Below are positions 21,215 through 32,729 of a DNA stretch of 64,000 nucleotides, one piece after another (positions within the stretch are counted from its first letter, which is position 1; each line of letters begins with the position of its first letter). The position numbers and the translations under genes were made by a program. Below the pieces are notes generated by a model that searched no databases, was not told the origin of the DNA, and saw only the letters and a list, made by a program, of their open reading frames with translations. This DNA is from Achaetomiella virescens (lineage: Eukaryota; Ascomycota; Sordariomycetes; Sordariales; Chaetomiaceae): NCBI GenBank assembly GCA_031001845.1, contig JARNGD010000032.1:1-64000 (forward strand), written 5' to 3'.

Positions 21215-23370
21215 TCACTCAATACTTAACCTTGTAATCCCGTCATTTGTTTCCACCATCCCCTGCAAGCCGACCCTGCCAAAACCCCTTCCCCCTCGCA
21301 CCACCACCATACGCACTCCCATTCTCGCTCCCCGCCCCAGATCCACTGCCGCCCCTTCCGCTCGGACCGGCACTGCTATCCCCCCCGACACTCCCCGGCC
21401 GTGAATTGCCCGGCCCCGCCAACACCGCCCGGGCCCCAGGGTGCCATGTCTCGCTGCAGCGGGGACTGCATGACGGGCGAGTTGTGCACGCTCATGCCCG
21501 GGCTGACGGCGCGGCGCTTGATGCTGGGGATCGAGGTCGTCGTCGCGGCGGCGCTTGCTTTGGATGCGGCGGGTGTGATTTCGGCGGCGGTGGGGGCATG
21601 GCTGCGGCGCCTTGGTTGTGGGTGGTCGCGGTGGTGTTAGGCTGGGTTGGGTTGGTGGGTGAGCTGGAGGGGGCAAGGGGTGCCGTTGCCTGAGCTGCTG
21701 GATTTGTTTGCGTGCCTCCGGCACCGGGACGACGAAGGATAGGGATTGTTGGCCTGGCTGGCGCCGCCGTTCGAGCTGGCCGAGGGTGAGCCCATGCTCA
21801 CGTCTTCGAAGGAAGGCCGGAGGAGGAGGCGCGCATGAGGCCGAAGCCGGGCGGGGAGGGGTCGTGCGCTGGGTGGCACCTGTACTGCTTGTCTCGGAGA
21901 AGGCGTCCCAGAAGACTTTGCCTTGGAGTTCTTCAGGCTTGTTGTTTAAAAGTACCAACGCCCAAGGCGCTGGCCATGGGGTCAATCACATCATGTCGTC
22001 CACGATCTCCTCCAGGCTATCGTGGGTTGCCAGGTTGGGACTCGACAGGGCTGTTGATGGTACTGATTGGGAAGGGGATGTCGTGGTTCGAGATCCATGT
22101 CGCTTTCTCGAACCTGGCGGACCACACTCGGCTTCGCGGCGGAACTCGCTTCGACGGGCGCGCTCTCTTCGGCGAGCGCGGCGCGGATGCGCGCGAAGCC
22201 CTTCGTTTTCGGCTGCGACAGTAAGCACAAATGCCGTACAGGGGCGAATAAGGAAGACCTACCAGCAGGTTTCCCCGGCGCGTCACGGCCCGTCGGACGA
22301 CGCTCGGTCGCAACGGGCTGGTCGACGCCGTCAATTTGCCTATTGAGGCCGTCGTCGCTCTCGTTCCCTGAGATATGCAACTGATTGGCAGCCCAACTTA
22401 TGCTCTCGCGCCTCGCGTGAGGCGGCATGTCCCGGGACCCAAGCAGATTATTTGGCGGGGATTTCGAGATGGCGCTGGGTGCCGCGGACGAGTGGAAAAG
22501 CCCCAGCGGACCGCGTGCCTTCTTTTTTGGCTGTTTTCGTTGGCGCTGGCGCTGCTGGAAACTCAACAGGTTGTTGATCGCAGGGGAACCAGGCATCCAC
22601 GGGGCCCATCGTAGCCCCACCAGGCATTCCGACCTTTGACACTTGTGGTGTAGTGATGTAGGCCTCATCCATGTCCTCGTCCATGTAGTCGTCGTCGTCT
22701 GAGCTGGACGAGAGGTCTGATATCGCATGATTGGTGCTGCCCACGGAACTGGATATGTGCATGCGCTCTTGGTTGCCCATCATGGACCAGAGCGACGTCC
22801 CGGCCTGCTCATTGGCCCCATACTCGCCGGCATGGCGGCCGGGGATGTTCATGGCACGGAGCCGTTGGTGGGCGAGGAATCGGGGGACCCTTGGCTGGCA
22901 AGGGTGGGTGGTGCAGATTCGTGGCAGCGCGAGAAAAATCCAGGCCCCTCGAGCGACGCGGCAGGATGTTGGTGGGCGAGGCATAAATATGCGAATGATC
23001 GAGCTTGGGCGACAGCGGGGCAGGCCTGGCGCCGGACTGAGATGCTGGCGAAGCAAGGTCGCGGGGTGGCATCTGCAACGAGAGCCGCGAAGAGGGAAGC
23101 CTGCACGGCTGGGAGTCGACGGGGCTTGATGTACATGCTCGCGGTCCTTGTCCCGAATGGCAATGTCGTCCTTTGACTGGCGTCGTGCGGCCTCGACAAT
23201 GTAGGGAGAGGGTGACAGCTTCGGGGTGCCTCCCCATCCGAGAGGGAGCGCGTTTTGGAGACGGGAGATCGGATGGACCTGTCCCTGGTTGCTGCAGTGG
23301 CTGAGTTGCCCTCGATGACGGCAAATCCATCTCTCCTTCCACAATCCGACATTCGCGAGAGGTCGTCCAT
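21215..23370 (-). CDS. Conserved filamentous-fungal protein of unknown function
   Basis: The start at 23370 reads MDDLSRMSDCGRRDGFAVIE. A largely disordered protein follows: KLSPSPYIVEAARRQSKDDI, AMNIPGRHAGEYGANEQ, SLWSMMGNQERMHISSSVGS, the acidic SDDDDYMDEDMDEAYITTP, MPGSPAINNLLSFQQRQRQR, a Lys-rich KQPKKKARGPLGL, RRESISWAANQLHISGNESD, VRRAVTRRGNLL, KTKGFARIRAALAEESAP, VRQVRESDMDLEPR, KRRRDDDLDP, and a conserved-looking C-terminus GRVGLQGMVETNDGITRLSI ending at 21215. An intron splits RGNLL from KTKGFAR (about 22250-22205). Segments lie in three frames. The basic clusters and phosphosite-like RRESISW suggest a regulated nuclear protein. I recognise the pattern as conserved in filamentous ascomycetes but know no function. 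Confidence 0.6.
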
Positions 23371-24283
23371 GATGGCGTCTTTGTGTTGTGTTAGACACGG
23401 CGCGCATCGAAGCCCCTCATCCGAGCGCGGGCTTGTGGGGAGAGCAAAGCCAAGTGACAGCTCAGCCAGTGTTACTTAGTGATGTTTGGGGCGAATGTAT
23501 TCAGACGATCCATTGGGAAGTTTGAGCGCAGACGAGGCGCAATATGAAGGAATATATCAGTTGCAGCTGGCGGCGCGATTTGGCAAATAAATGAGCCAGG
23601 TGGTCGTCGGTGCAGAGGTCCATCCCACATGCAGATTGAACCACCCGCGGGATCGATGCACCACTCCCGTCGCTGCCAAACTCTGGAGCTGTGGATCCCT
23701 TGTCAACGCTTTGGCCATGCTTGTCTGCCCCACCCCAATCGGCTAGAGCACCATCAGCCCCACCAGGGTTGTGAGCTAAGTTCCCACACTGTGGGATTCA
23801 CTGCGAATAGCTCATTCTCCGACCTCGACTCCCAGTCGCCGGCGTGGATATCGTTTCACCCAGCTCGATCTGTAGGACACAACGAGCAGATTTGCATTTT
23901 CGAGTAGACTTTGAGACACTTCACTAGATGAGAGAAGACTACGAAGTTCATGCAAGACTAGAATCAGGCCAAGCCCAGTCAGGATCCCCTTCACTTACAC
24001 AAATTGCCCATTTCCTCTTTTGTCCTAATCGTCACTCGGAGCAGTTCAGTGTTTGGGTAAACCGATCATTCCTCGTTAACATCTTGCTCCATTAGTACGC
24101 ATAACAAAAGGTGCCTTGACAAAACAGGACGTGCTTGTTGAAAAGCACAAAAAAGAGCAACCCGTCCAGGTATCAGGCCCCCAAACCCCGTAACCAAATC
24201 CAGAGAGCGACCAGACCCAGGAAAATAACGAGTCCCAGAGCAGGCAGTGAGTGTATATCAGAACTCATCACCCAGCTACAGCC
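23371..24283. other. Gene-free interval
   Basis: About 0.9 kb. It serves as the promoter of the minus-strand unknown gene and the 3' flank of the phosphoglycerate dehydrogenase gene. No RNA gene or motif recognised. Confidence 0.5.
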
Positions 24284-26093
24284 TTACCAGACTGACATCC
24301 AGGATACCCTCCGACTTGCCAGCTCCCCGAGCACCTCCTCGGTGACATTGCCTCCCACGCCAAGGATCATGAGCGCCTCCTTTGCGACATGCCCATTAGC
24401 AGTCTCGACAGGACCATCAATCACCGGCGCTCCTGGCCTAGCACCGCCCTCGAGGGCCGCAACCTGCATGAAATTGATGTTGACTCCGTGCCTGCCCAGC
24501 ACCATGCCCACATTGCCGATCTTGCCCGGCTCGTCATAGTTGTGCAGCACCAGCATCGTACCCTCGGGCTGGAAATTCGCCGTGAAGCGGTCAAGTTTCG
24601 AGATGTACACGGCGTTGCCGCTAACATAGCCCTCGATGACCTGCTCCGGCCCCTTAGCAGCCCCCTCGTCAGTGCTGATGCTGCGGAGGGTCACGGCACT
24701 GGCGTAGGTAGGTACGGCCCCGCGTCACGGACGTGCTTCTCGTCAATGGCGATACCCCCCGCCCGGGCAATGAGCGTGGCGTTGACAATGTTGACGTCCC
24801 GTCCGCCCAGGTTTCTGAAAGAGCTCACCAGGCCCTTGACCAGCGCGGCGAATAGGGGGCGGTGTTGCTCATGCAGGCCAGCTCGCCGTGGTAGACCAGC
24901 TCGAAGCGCCGGCCGCCTACCATACCGCCACGCCCGCCGGCAAAGTGCTGGGTGTAGAGGCTGCCCATGCGTTCGATGCTGGAGGGAAGGGTCAGTATGC
25001 GTCAACAAAGAGAGGTAGAGGCTCGTAACGCACAGTCTCACAAACGGTTGCAACCGTTGGTACTCCTCGGGCAGGATCAACGGGGCGTTCACCGCCGCCG
25101 TCGGCAGCCCGCCCCTCAGAATCTCCACCACCTGCGTGCATACATCCATCGAGACATTCTCCTGTGCCTCAACCGTGCTCGCCCCGAGATGGGGTGTACT
25201 CACCACCTTGGGATGCGCCGCCAGCCTCGCGCCGCCACCGACCCTTCCACCGGCGGCTCCGACGTAAATACATCCAGCCCGGCGCCCGCAATCCACCCCT
25301 CATCCAGCGCCTTCAACAGCGCCTCCTCATTATACACGCCGCCCCTCGCCACATTCAGCACCCTCGCACTCCTCTTCATCCCCCGGAACTCCCTTTCCCC
25401 CAACAAATTTGCCGTGCTCGCTAACAGCGGCGTATGCACCGTCAAAAAGTCAACCTCTCCGACCATCTGGCTCAACTCGCCCCTGGCCTCCACCCCAACC
25501 TGCTTCGCCACCTCGGCGCTCGCGTACGGATCATACACCACCACCTCCATGCCCAGCCCCTTGGCCATGCGCGCAACCTTCATGCCGACCTTCCCAAACC
25601 CCACAATTCCCAGCTTCTTCCTCCCGACCTCCACGCCGACCAGCGCGCCGCGCTCCCACCGCCCTTCCTTCATGCCCCTGTCCGCCCTCCCCACGTTCCG
25701 CGCCACAGCCATCAGCAACGCGATCGTGTGTGCCGCCGCGGCGAGTATGTTCCCGCTCGGCGAGTTCACGACGATCACGCCCTGCTGCGTCGCGGCGTCG
25801 ACGTCGATGTTGTCCACGCCGACCCCGGCGCGCGCCACAACCCGCAGCTTGGACCCGGCAGCGAGGACGGCGGCGGTGACTTTGGTCTCTGACCGCACGA
25901 TCAGGGCATGGTAGGCCGGGATCTGGGCGATGAGGTCGGAGTGGGAGAGCGAGTTCGGGGGAGGGGTGTCGACGATGAAGCCCGTCGAGCGGAGCAGGGA
26001 GAGGCCTTCGGGCGAGAGCTTCTCGGGGACGAGGATGCGTGGGACAAGGGAGGAGAGGGAGGGGGGATCGGGGAGGAGGGCGCCGGGTGCCAT
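24284..26093 (-). CDS. D-3-phosphoglycerate dehydrogenase (SER3/SER33 type)
   Basis: This enzyme oxidises 3-phosphoglycerate to 3-phosphohydroxypyruvate with NAD+, the first step of serine synthesis in the cytosol. The start at 26093 is MAPGALLPDPPSLSSLVPRI. The substrate domain has VVARAGVGVDNIDVDAATQQ (catalytic Arg region). The nucleotide fold has KLGIVGFGKVGMKVARMAKG with the downstream Asp in VVVYDPYA. The C-terminal catalytic segments are NVARGGVYNEEALLKALDEG, GLDVFTSEPPVEG (acid) and STPHLGASTVEAQENVSMDV (catalytic His). An intron (about 25033-24980) joins LQPFVRL to ERMGSLYTQHFAGG. The intervening ASB-like domain contains GLVSSFRNLGGRDVNIVNAT. The ACT domain reads LVLHNYDEPGKIGNVGMVLG and RHGVNINFMQVAAL, so this is the long ACT-bearing form that is commonly serine-inhibited. 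Frame breaks occur at about 25230, 24870 and 24700. Confidence 0.95.
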
Positions 26094-27017
26094 GGTGGGG
26101 TTGTAATGTGTGTGGGTGTGGTGGGTGGTTGAGATGGTGTATTTGGATATGATGAATGTGAAACAAATTGGGCTTGGGACGGGAGGGTTGGAGGTTTGAG
26201 ATGAGACGGACGAGGTTTATAAAGCTGTGTCTTGTAAGCCAGTTCCTCTCCTTCAGCTGGCTGCTTTGCTCGGTGCTCGGTCGACTCGGTGCTCGGTCGA
26301 TCACTCCCTCGCTCTGGTGGTCCAACCCGTGGCAAAAACAGCTGCGGGTGACCGAAACGAGCTGTTGCAATAACACAACGTCTGCAGCTGAAGCATACGC
26401 GGCCAGCGCTGCCGAGTATTGTGGCTGGGAGGACTCTCGGAAGGGGGCCGGGTGGGGGGTTACGGTCGACAGAGCTACGCTCTTTTCATCCCATGAAGAC
26501 GACAGCATGACATAAAGGGAAAGGACCCCTTCGGATCGCCACCTCGGACGATCCATTGTTCTCCCCGTCCCGTCTCCCCCCAACCCCGCCATGTTATTAT
26601 CTACTAGCATCTGTCATCGCTTCTCACAGGGCGCTGGACCAAGCAGGAGTGCATGGATCGATGAACCTATGCGGTAGCTTTATTCGATGTAGCTGCAGGT
26701 GAAACGTGCTCGCCCACACCCAACCCCTCACTCACCCCACGTTTGACTAATGCGGGCTGCTGCAGGTGCTGGACAAGAGAGACTCCCGATTTGCCCAGTG
26801 ATGCACCTCCTGGTTGGTGGAGGCTGCAGCCTGAAAGTCTCGCCTCGTTTCCAGCATCCTTCCGCCGCTTTTCGTTGCCGATGCAGGGTAAAGCGTGGGG
26901 AGGAGGGCTCCTGAGTGGTTATCGCATATCACGAAAATGTAGGTTCAGGTCACACGGCCTTGTTCGCCATGTGCGAGCTACTTCCGCTGCCGAGGCGCAT
27001 ATCCGGAATGCAAGCGA
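26094..27017. other. Gene-free interval upstream of phosphoglycerate dehydrogenase
   Basis: About 0.9 kb. It contains the PGDH promoter and leader and the 3' flank of the glyoxalase gene. No additional gene supported. Confidence 0.5.
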
Positions 27018-28216
27018 TTAGAAGTTGGCCTGGCCCGAGAAGCGCTCGTTCTGGACGATCTCAACCCAATATCCATCGGGGTCGAGGATGAACGCCACGT
27101 TCTTCATGCGGCCGTCCGTCAGCCTCTTCTTCCAGTTGACATTGAGGGACTCGAGCCGGGCGCAAGCAGCCTCGAGGTTGTCGACCGAGACGCCTGAAAA
27201 GCTATTAACATCTCCTCAGGACCATTTCCCCTGCTATGCGCACTCACAGATATGCCCAAAGCCCTGCGGCTGGCTGTTGCCGTCGTGGTACTTGAAGTTC
27301 TCGTCCTTCTCAGTACCGTAGTTCCAGGTCAGCTCGAGCAGGCCCTCGCGGTCAGCCGTGGTTTCGAGGCCGGTCGCGCCACCCCCTTCACGCTGCTCCC
27401 CGGGGTAGCCCAGGAAGTAGAGGTTGAAGCCGCCGGCCTGGCTCTCGTGGTGCGCAACAGTTTCATGCCCAGCACCCTCCGGTAGAACTTGAGCGACTTC
27501 TCGGCGTCCTTGACCCGCAGCATAGTGTGGTTCTGCCAGCGCGGGCATTAGAATCCTGCCATCGCTGATCGAACGAGAGCAAAAAACCCACCATCCGGTA
27601 CGTTCTGCACGTCCGTCTCCTTGACACCCTCCGTCTCCTCCAGCGGCCTGCGCCCAATAATCTCGACCCAGTACCCGTCCGGGTCGAGCGCGAAGGCGAT
27701 ATGCTTCATCTTGCCGTCCGTCAGTTTCTTCTGGAACTTGTAGCCGGCATCCTCAATGCGCTGGCAGGCGGCCTGGATGTTGTCGACGGAAATGCACGTG
27801 TGGCCGAACCCGCGGTGAGGCTCGACGTTGCCGTTGTTGATCTTGTACTCCGGGTCGTTCTCGGTGCCGTAGTTGTGGGTGAGCTCAATGAGCCCTTCGC
27901 GGTCCCACACGTTCTTGCCGTGCGACACGGCCTGCGGCGCGTCGTAGCCCAGGAAGTACAGATCGAACTTGGCGTCGGGGAACTCGAGCTTCTTGATCAG
28001 GGACATACCCAAGAAGGAGTAGAACTTGACTGAGGGGGTTTGTCAGTGTGTCGTCAATGCGGGTGGCTTAGAGCCAGGACTCACGAGACTCCTTGGGGTC
28101 CTTGACCCGGAGCCTGGTTGACGGTCAGTATCGGTCGCGACCTCGAAGCACAAAGAATGGATCGCTTACATGGAGTGGTTGAACTTGTAGTTGCTGGTAT
28201 CCGTCGTCGACGCCAT
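27018..28216 (-). CDS. glo1: Glyoxalase I (lactoylglutathione lyase), two-domain fungal form
   Basis: The enzyme isomerises the methylglyoxal-glutathione hemithioacetal to S-lactoylglutathione in the cytosol. Exon 1 reads MASTTDTSNYKFNHSM from 28216. Two short introns separate it from LRVKDPKES and from VKFYSFLGMSLIKKLEFPDA. Domain 1 has the metal-ligand region REGLIELTHNYGTENDPEY, then HRGFGHTCISVDNIQAACQR and FALDPDGYWVEIIGRRPLEE. After an intron (about 27592-27535) domain 2 begins NHTMLRVKDAEKSLKFYRRV, continues REGLLELTWNYGTEKDENFK and QGFGHI, and after another intron (about 27246-27197) ends SVDNLEAACARLESLNVNWK, FILDPDGYWVEIVQNERFSG and QANF, with the stop at 27018-27020. Each half keeps the His/Glu ligands of the family. 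A one-base deletion at 27449-27450 breaks domain 2 between KLLRT and HESQAGGFNLYFLGYPG. The tandem architecture matches yeast Glo1. Confidence 0.95.
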
Positions 28217-29217
28217 GGTTGCTAATGTCCCCACTGTCACTTTCAGTCAGCAGCGGCGATGCCTATGACTCTTCCCATGTAACCTACGGGGTCTGAGATT
28301 GAATGATGATTTCTTCTGCAGAGATGGGAAGAGAAGCCTCAGTCGTTGAGATGCGCGGAGTGAGTAGCTCATTGGGCGCTTTGTAGTCGCACAGTGTTTT
28401 CCTGATGGAGTGGGGGACTGAAGCTATTTCAAGATAACCCGCATCGTCAACATCGAATACCAATCACGTATTGGTAATACAGATGCTGATGACCAAGTTG
28501 TGGGCCCGGTTCTGTTGCATCGAATTTTCCGCGATACAGTGTGCTTCCTTTGATCTTATTCAATACCTTTGTCGACGATCAGCAGAGAACAAGAGATTCG
28601 CTCGCTAAAGCGGATTCTAAATTGATTGTTTGCTTCGTCGATTATCGTGACGAAGAATGTAGATTTTCAATGCCGGACCTGAATTACATGTTGTCGAGTA
28701 CGAGGCGGGTAGCATGACAGCTTTCGCACTTCACCACTTCTACCCCACTTTTTTCTCCCCTCTCCACGCTGACGTCAATGTCTCGGGTAAGGGTCAGCTC
28801 CAAATTGGATGTCGAACTCTACTCTGCCAGCAGAGAAGTTGCCAAACAAACCGGTCATAGCAGGAGCCTGTACGAAACTTCCATTGACCCCAGGGGATAG
28901 CAATAGCAGTTTAATAATCATGACACTTTGGCTTACACTATTCCCTACACTAACCCTCCCAATCCATGAGCAAAGACCCAAAACCGCTGACGCCTTCCAC
29001 CGCTCCCTTCCGCTCCATCGTACAACTCCAACCCAGTAGGAGTGGCCCTCAATTCATGTCCATGATGCTTCCTGAACCATGCAGTTCTTCAAAAACCACA
29101 AGCACGCCATGCCACTATCATCATCATCTTTCCCCAGGCCTCTTCACCCTAAGCCCTCTGCCTTTCACGCTCTCTCCTTCACCCCGGAGCAGCAACAAGC
29201 TCCAACAGCCCGCCCAC
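28217..29217. other. Gene-free interval
   Basis: About 1 kb of comparatively AT-rich sequence. It is the promoter of the glyoxalase gene and the 3' flank of the CNNM-like gene. No coding signal recognised. Confidence 0.5.
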
Positions 29218-31854
29218 CTACGACTTGCCGCCTTTGCGCTTCTTCCTCCGGCTCTTCTTCTTTCCTGCGCCGCCGCCACCGCCACCACCTGTGCTCATTG
29301 TCGTCGAAGGCCCAGCCTGCTCCGTCTCCGTTCCCTTTGCCGCAGCCTCGGCATACGGCCCCGGCGCCTCCTCGTCCCCCGGGTCGGGAGACAGGAGATC
29401 TTCTTCGTCCTCTTCTCGTTGCTGTTGCTCCTGCTGTTCCTCCGCCTTTGGTGCTGCTGGATTTCCCTCATCCATGTCCTGGGGCGCTTGTGGTTGTTGC
29501 TGCGACTGGTCCTTCGCCCGCTTGGCCGTCCTTGTTGTCTTTGTTATTATCCCTCCCAAACAAACCAAACGCAGTCCGTCCCAGCAGCCTCGGCTGCTCA
29601 GGCGATGATGAGACGGCAGCGCCCGTGTCTTCCTCATCGTTGGAGCTGGTGGTCTCGAGCACCACCTTGCGCACGCGCGCGCGACTCGATGACGTTCTCT
29701 GTGATGCTGCCGCTGCGGACATAGGGACGCTTTGGGACAAGAGTGTTCTCTGTCTTGACGCTGCTGACGCTTTCGCCGCTTGAGCTGGAGGGCTTTGGTT
29801 GCGGTGGTGGTTGTTGTTGTTGTTGTTGTTGTCGTATGCTCTTCGGAGGGGAAGCTTCTGTGGTGGTGAGGTCGGCGAGGCTGACTTGGGCCGGAGTCTG
29901 CGTGGACTTGTCGAAGTGCTCGCGCGAGTCGAGATGCAGCGTGGGGACGCCGTTTGTGGGCGGCGCGAGTTGGACGGTTACGGCGGGACTGACGGAGCCA
30001 TAGCTGTGTTGTAGTGCCTGAATGCCGTCTTTCCCGGACCCTTGCGGCTTCAACAGGCTTGTGGTTTCGTCCCCTTCATCCGCTGGTGTCTGCTCGGCTG
30101 AGGTGTCGACGACGGAGGCAGAACGCGGCGGGGCCGAGTGTATCCCGCTGCCCGGCTTGACTTTGACGGTGGTTGAGTGGGTGTGCCGTGGATTAGTTGC
30201 GGGGTTGGAAGGACCCAGATGCTTGAGATGCTGCCGGATGTCCTGGAAGTTCGCTCGAACAGGTACGGCGGTCTTGAAAAAGTGGCCGTCTAAGCCAGCC
30301 GAACTCCTCCGCATCATTAGCGTCGCGGTCTTCGGGCTGCTGGACAGCACAGACGAATCAAAGCCCGTGGTGCCGGCGGTCTGGGTAGCCTTGTGGGTAT
30401 CGTGGGCCACGCTCTCGCTGTCAAAGCTCACTAGGTCTGCTCTCCCGCTTGGGTCCTCGGACAGTCTACGCTGGACCCGCGCTTTGGGAGCCGGCGTGAG
30501 GCGGCGAATAGCCTTGTGCACATCGATGTAGACGTCAGACTCGTCAATGATTTCCCTGTCGTTGAGTCAGCATCGCCAGTTTCTCACCCAGGTATAGAAG
30601 CTGAACTTACTCCCCGATCAACTCTTCGATCACGTCTTCAAGTGTTACAACACCGAGAGCGCCATGGTCCTCCCCGGGGTTTTTCCGAAACCAGCACCAT
30701 GTGGGACTTGCCCTCCTGGAAGAAGTTGACAATGTCCAGGCAGCTTGTCTCCGGGCGAGTTTCTGGAAGCGTAGCCAACGGGAAGTCTCGAACCAGTTTT
30801 GCAATCCTCCGGATCATACGTGATGAGGATCTTGACCACAGCATACCAACAAAGTTTGGTTGGGTTTCCCGTCTCGTGGATGGGAATGCGTGAGTAACCG
30901 GCAGACAGGATCATGTCCATTGTCCGCTCATCCAACACGGTGTCCTCAGACATGACGAAGACGTCCTCCATTGGTGTCATCACGTTCGCGACGGGCTTTT
31001 CCTTCAGATCCAGAACCGCGCTGATAATGGTGACTTCGTCTTGGTTCAGGCGCTGAGACACCTCGCCGAGGCTCTTGTGGAGCGTCACAAGGGTCTTCAG
31101 CCCGCTTTTCTTGTAGACCGTGCCATGATCTTCGCCGAGAATCCAGTCGAGGAGCTTCGCGGTGGGCCAAGCGATCGGGCCATCAAGTACATCAGAGCGA
31201 GGACCGGCTTGGACATGTAGCCGCCAATTTGGAGACCGTAGCGAACGCAGACAGACTGGGGGAGTACCTCGCCAAAGATCACTGAATTGTGCGTGTTAGT
31301 TATGCGGAGACTTCGGCGAGACATTCTGGCACATACCGATCAAGAATGTCGAGCCCACGACAGCAGCGACACCACCGCCGAGACAACGGTCGAGTACCAC
31401 CGGCAGAGTCTCATTCACGATGACGTTAGCCAAAAGCAGTGTAACCAAGACCCAGTGTTTGCCCTTCTTCAGGAGATCATAGACCCGTTTTGCGTTCTTT
31501 TGTTGCGGCTCGCTCGGGTCGCCGGCCATCACCTGGAGATAGATGCCATCCTGTCCCATCAATCTCGGGGCAAGTCAGCCGGCTACGCACTTTCAACTAC
31601 AGCGCAAAATAATATCTTACGCGATGGTTAAACCCGCAAATGCGCCGCCTGAGAGCACGAGGATCACGGAGGCCACATAGAGAACCCAAAGACTCGCACC
31701 TTCGGCCTCGGGCGCCTCCCCGCCACCTGGCCCTGGATGCTGCCCAGGGGTGCCGCATAGTCGTCGAGATGGTCATGGCGAGGACCCGGACAAGCCCGAC
31801 GGCCGTCGTCCGTACGGCCAGGAGAGCATTGGGTTGGTTTCGTATACCGCGCAT
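29218..31854 (-). CDS. CNNM/Mam3-type DUF21 plus CBS-domain membrane protein
   Basis: This family (yeast Mam3, animal CNNM) contains vacuolar or plasma-membrane proteins linked to manganese and magnesium homeostasis. The start at 31854 (MRGIRNQPNALLAVRTTAVG) is the best of several nearby Mets. The DUF21 region begins ASLWVLYVASVILVLSGGAF and AGLTIA. An intron (about 31626-31567) leads to LMGQDGIYLQVMAGDPSEPQ, KHWVLVTLLLANVIVNETLP, GGGVAAVVGSTFLIG, and, after a second intron, YGLQIGGYMSKPVLALMYLM. The CBS pair reads LDLKEKPVANVMTPMEDVFV, MILSAGYSRIPIHETGNP, QEGKSHMVLVSE and VVTLEDVIEELIGE. A third intron near 30610-30555 follows. The long C-terminal tail is low-complexity, with poly-Gln (about 29808-29835), poly-Gly and a Lys/Arg-rich end (KKKSRRKKRKGGKS). 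Several one-base frame changes are needed in the DUF21 and CBS regions. Confidence 0.88.
29806..29836. repeat. (TTG/CAA)n triplet run
   Basis: On the coding strand, CAA/CAG codons give a short poly-Gln and Pro stretch in the disordered tail of the CNNM/Mam3-like protein. Confidence 0.85.
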
Positions 31855-32729
31855 GTGTGGCATCCGGGTCGAGGTCGTTGTCGTCATTGCTGTTTGGCAG
31901 GCGCAGCGGACGCGCGACTCGAGCCGAAGGTTGTTTCGGTGGGCGGCAGGCTGATCCGGACTCGCTATCCCGTCAGTACATGGCAACAAAGAACAGCCGA
32001 GGCGATTTCGAGATGGGGTTTGGCTTGTCGAGGATCACGACTTGGCGCAAGAAGGGAATTTGGGACAGCACTTGGAGAGCTTCCTTTGTTGGAGCGTTGT
32101 GTGGTCCCCGGCCACTGCGCCGTGCGCCAAATGCTGGGAAGTGGGGCCATCAAGAGCTCGCGTGGGGACCAAGTGCCACTAAGACACGCTCGATGACGAC
32201 CGTTGATGTCTTCTCAGGTCCGTGATTGGCTTCAACTTGCTCTCCTGGTTCGTCATTCGGGTTGCAGTCAGGTTTGCTTTCACCACAGCTCTACGCTTTC
32301 AATCAGATGTCATCTGAATCCGACCCAAAGATGAGAACCTGACGGCTTGTTATGCCACGCAAGGATGGATTGGCGTTTCCCTTCAACGCGGTGCATTGCT
32401 TGGGAAACGCGTTTTTCCCTCGAAGTGTTAGTTATGTGCATTTTTCTTTCTCGATTTGAGAGTCCAGGTGAAAGTGGGAGAGATTGGCATGTGCTTTGGT
32501 GGCGCGTCAAGTTCTACCCCACAATTCCATGCAACTGTGGGTCCAGCCGAGAGTTTGCTTGCCCGGAAGCCGCCCAGTCGCGTTGCCGATGATCATCAGC
32601 GAAGGAGGAGGCAGGGCTATTGTTCAACTCCTCCATTACCGTTCGCGTTTCTCTCTTGCCATGACTCCCAGCTGATCGGCGATAAATCGACTGCCACTAC
32701 CTCGCCTTGGCCTCATAGTATCAGCCGGC
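31855..32729. promoter_or_regulatory. Divergent promoter between the CNNM-like gene and the 32.7-kb gene
   Basis: About 0.9 kb separates two start codons on opposite strands, so both promoters must lie here. No individual element was identified with confidence. Confidence 0.55.
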
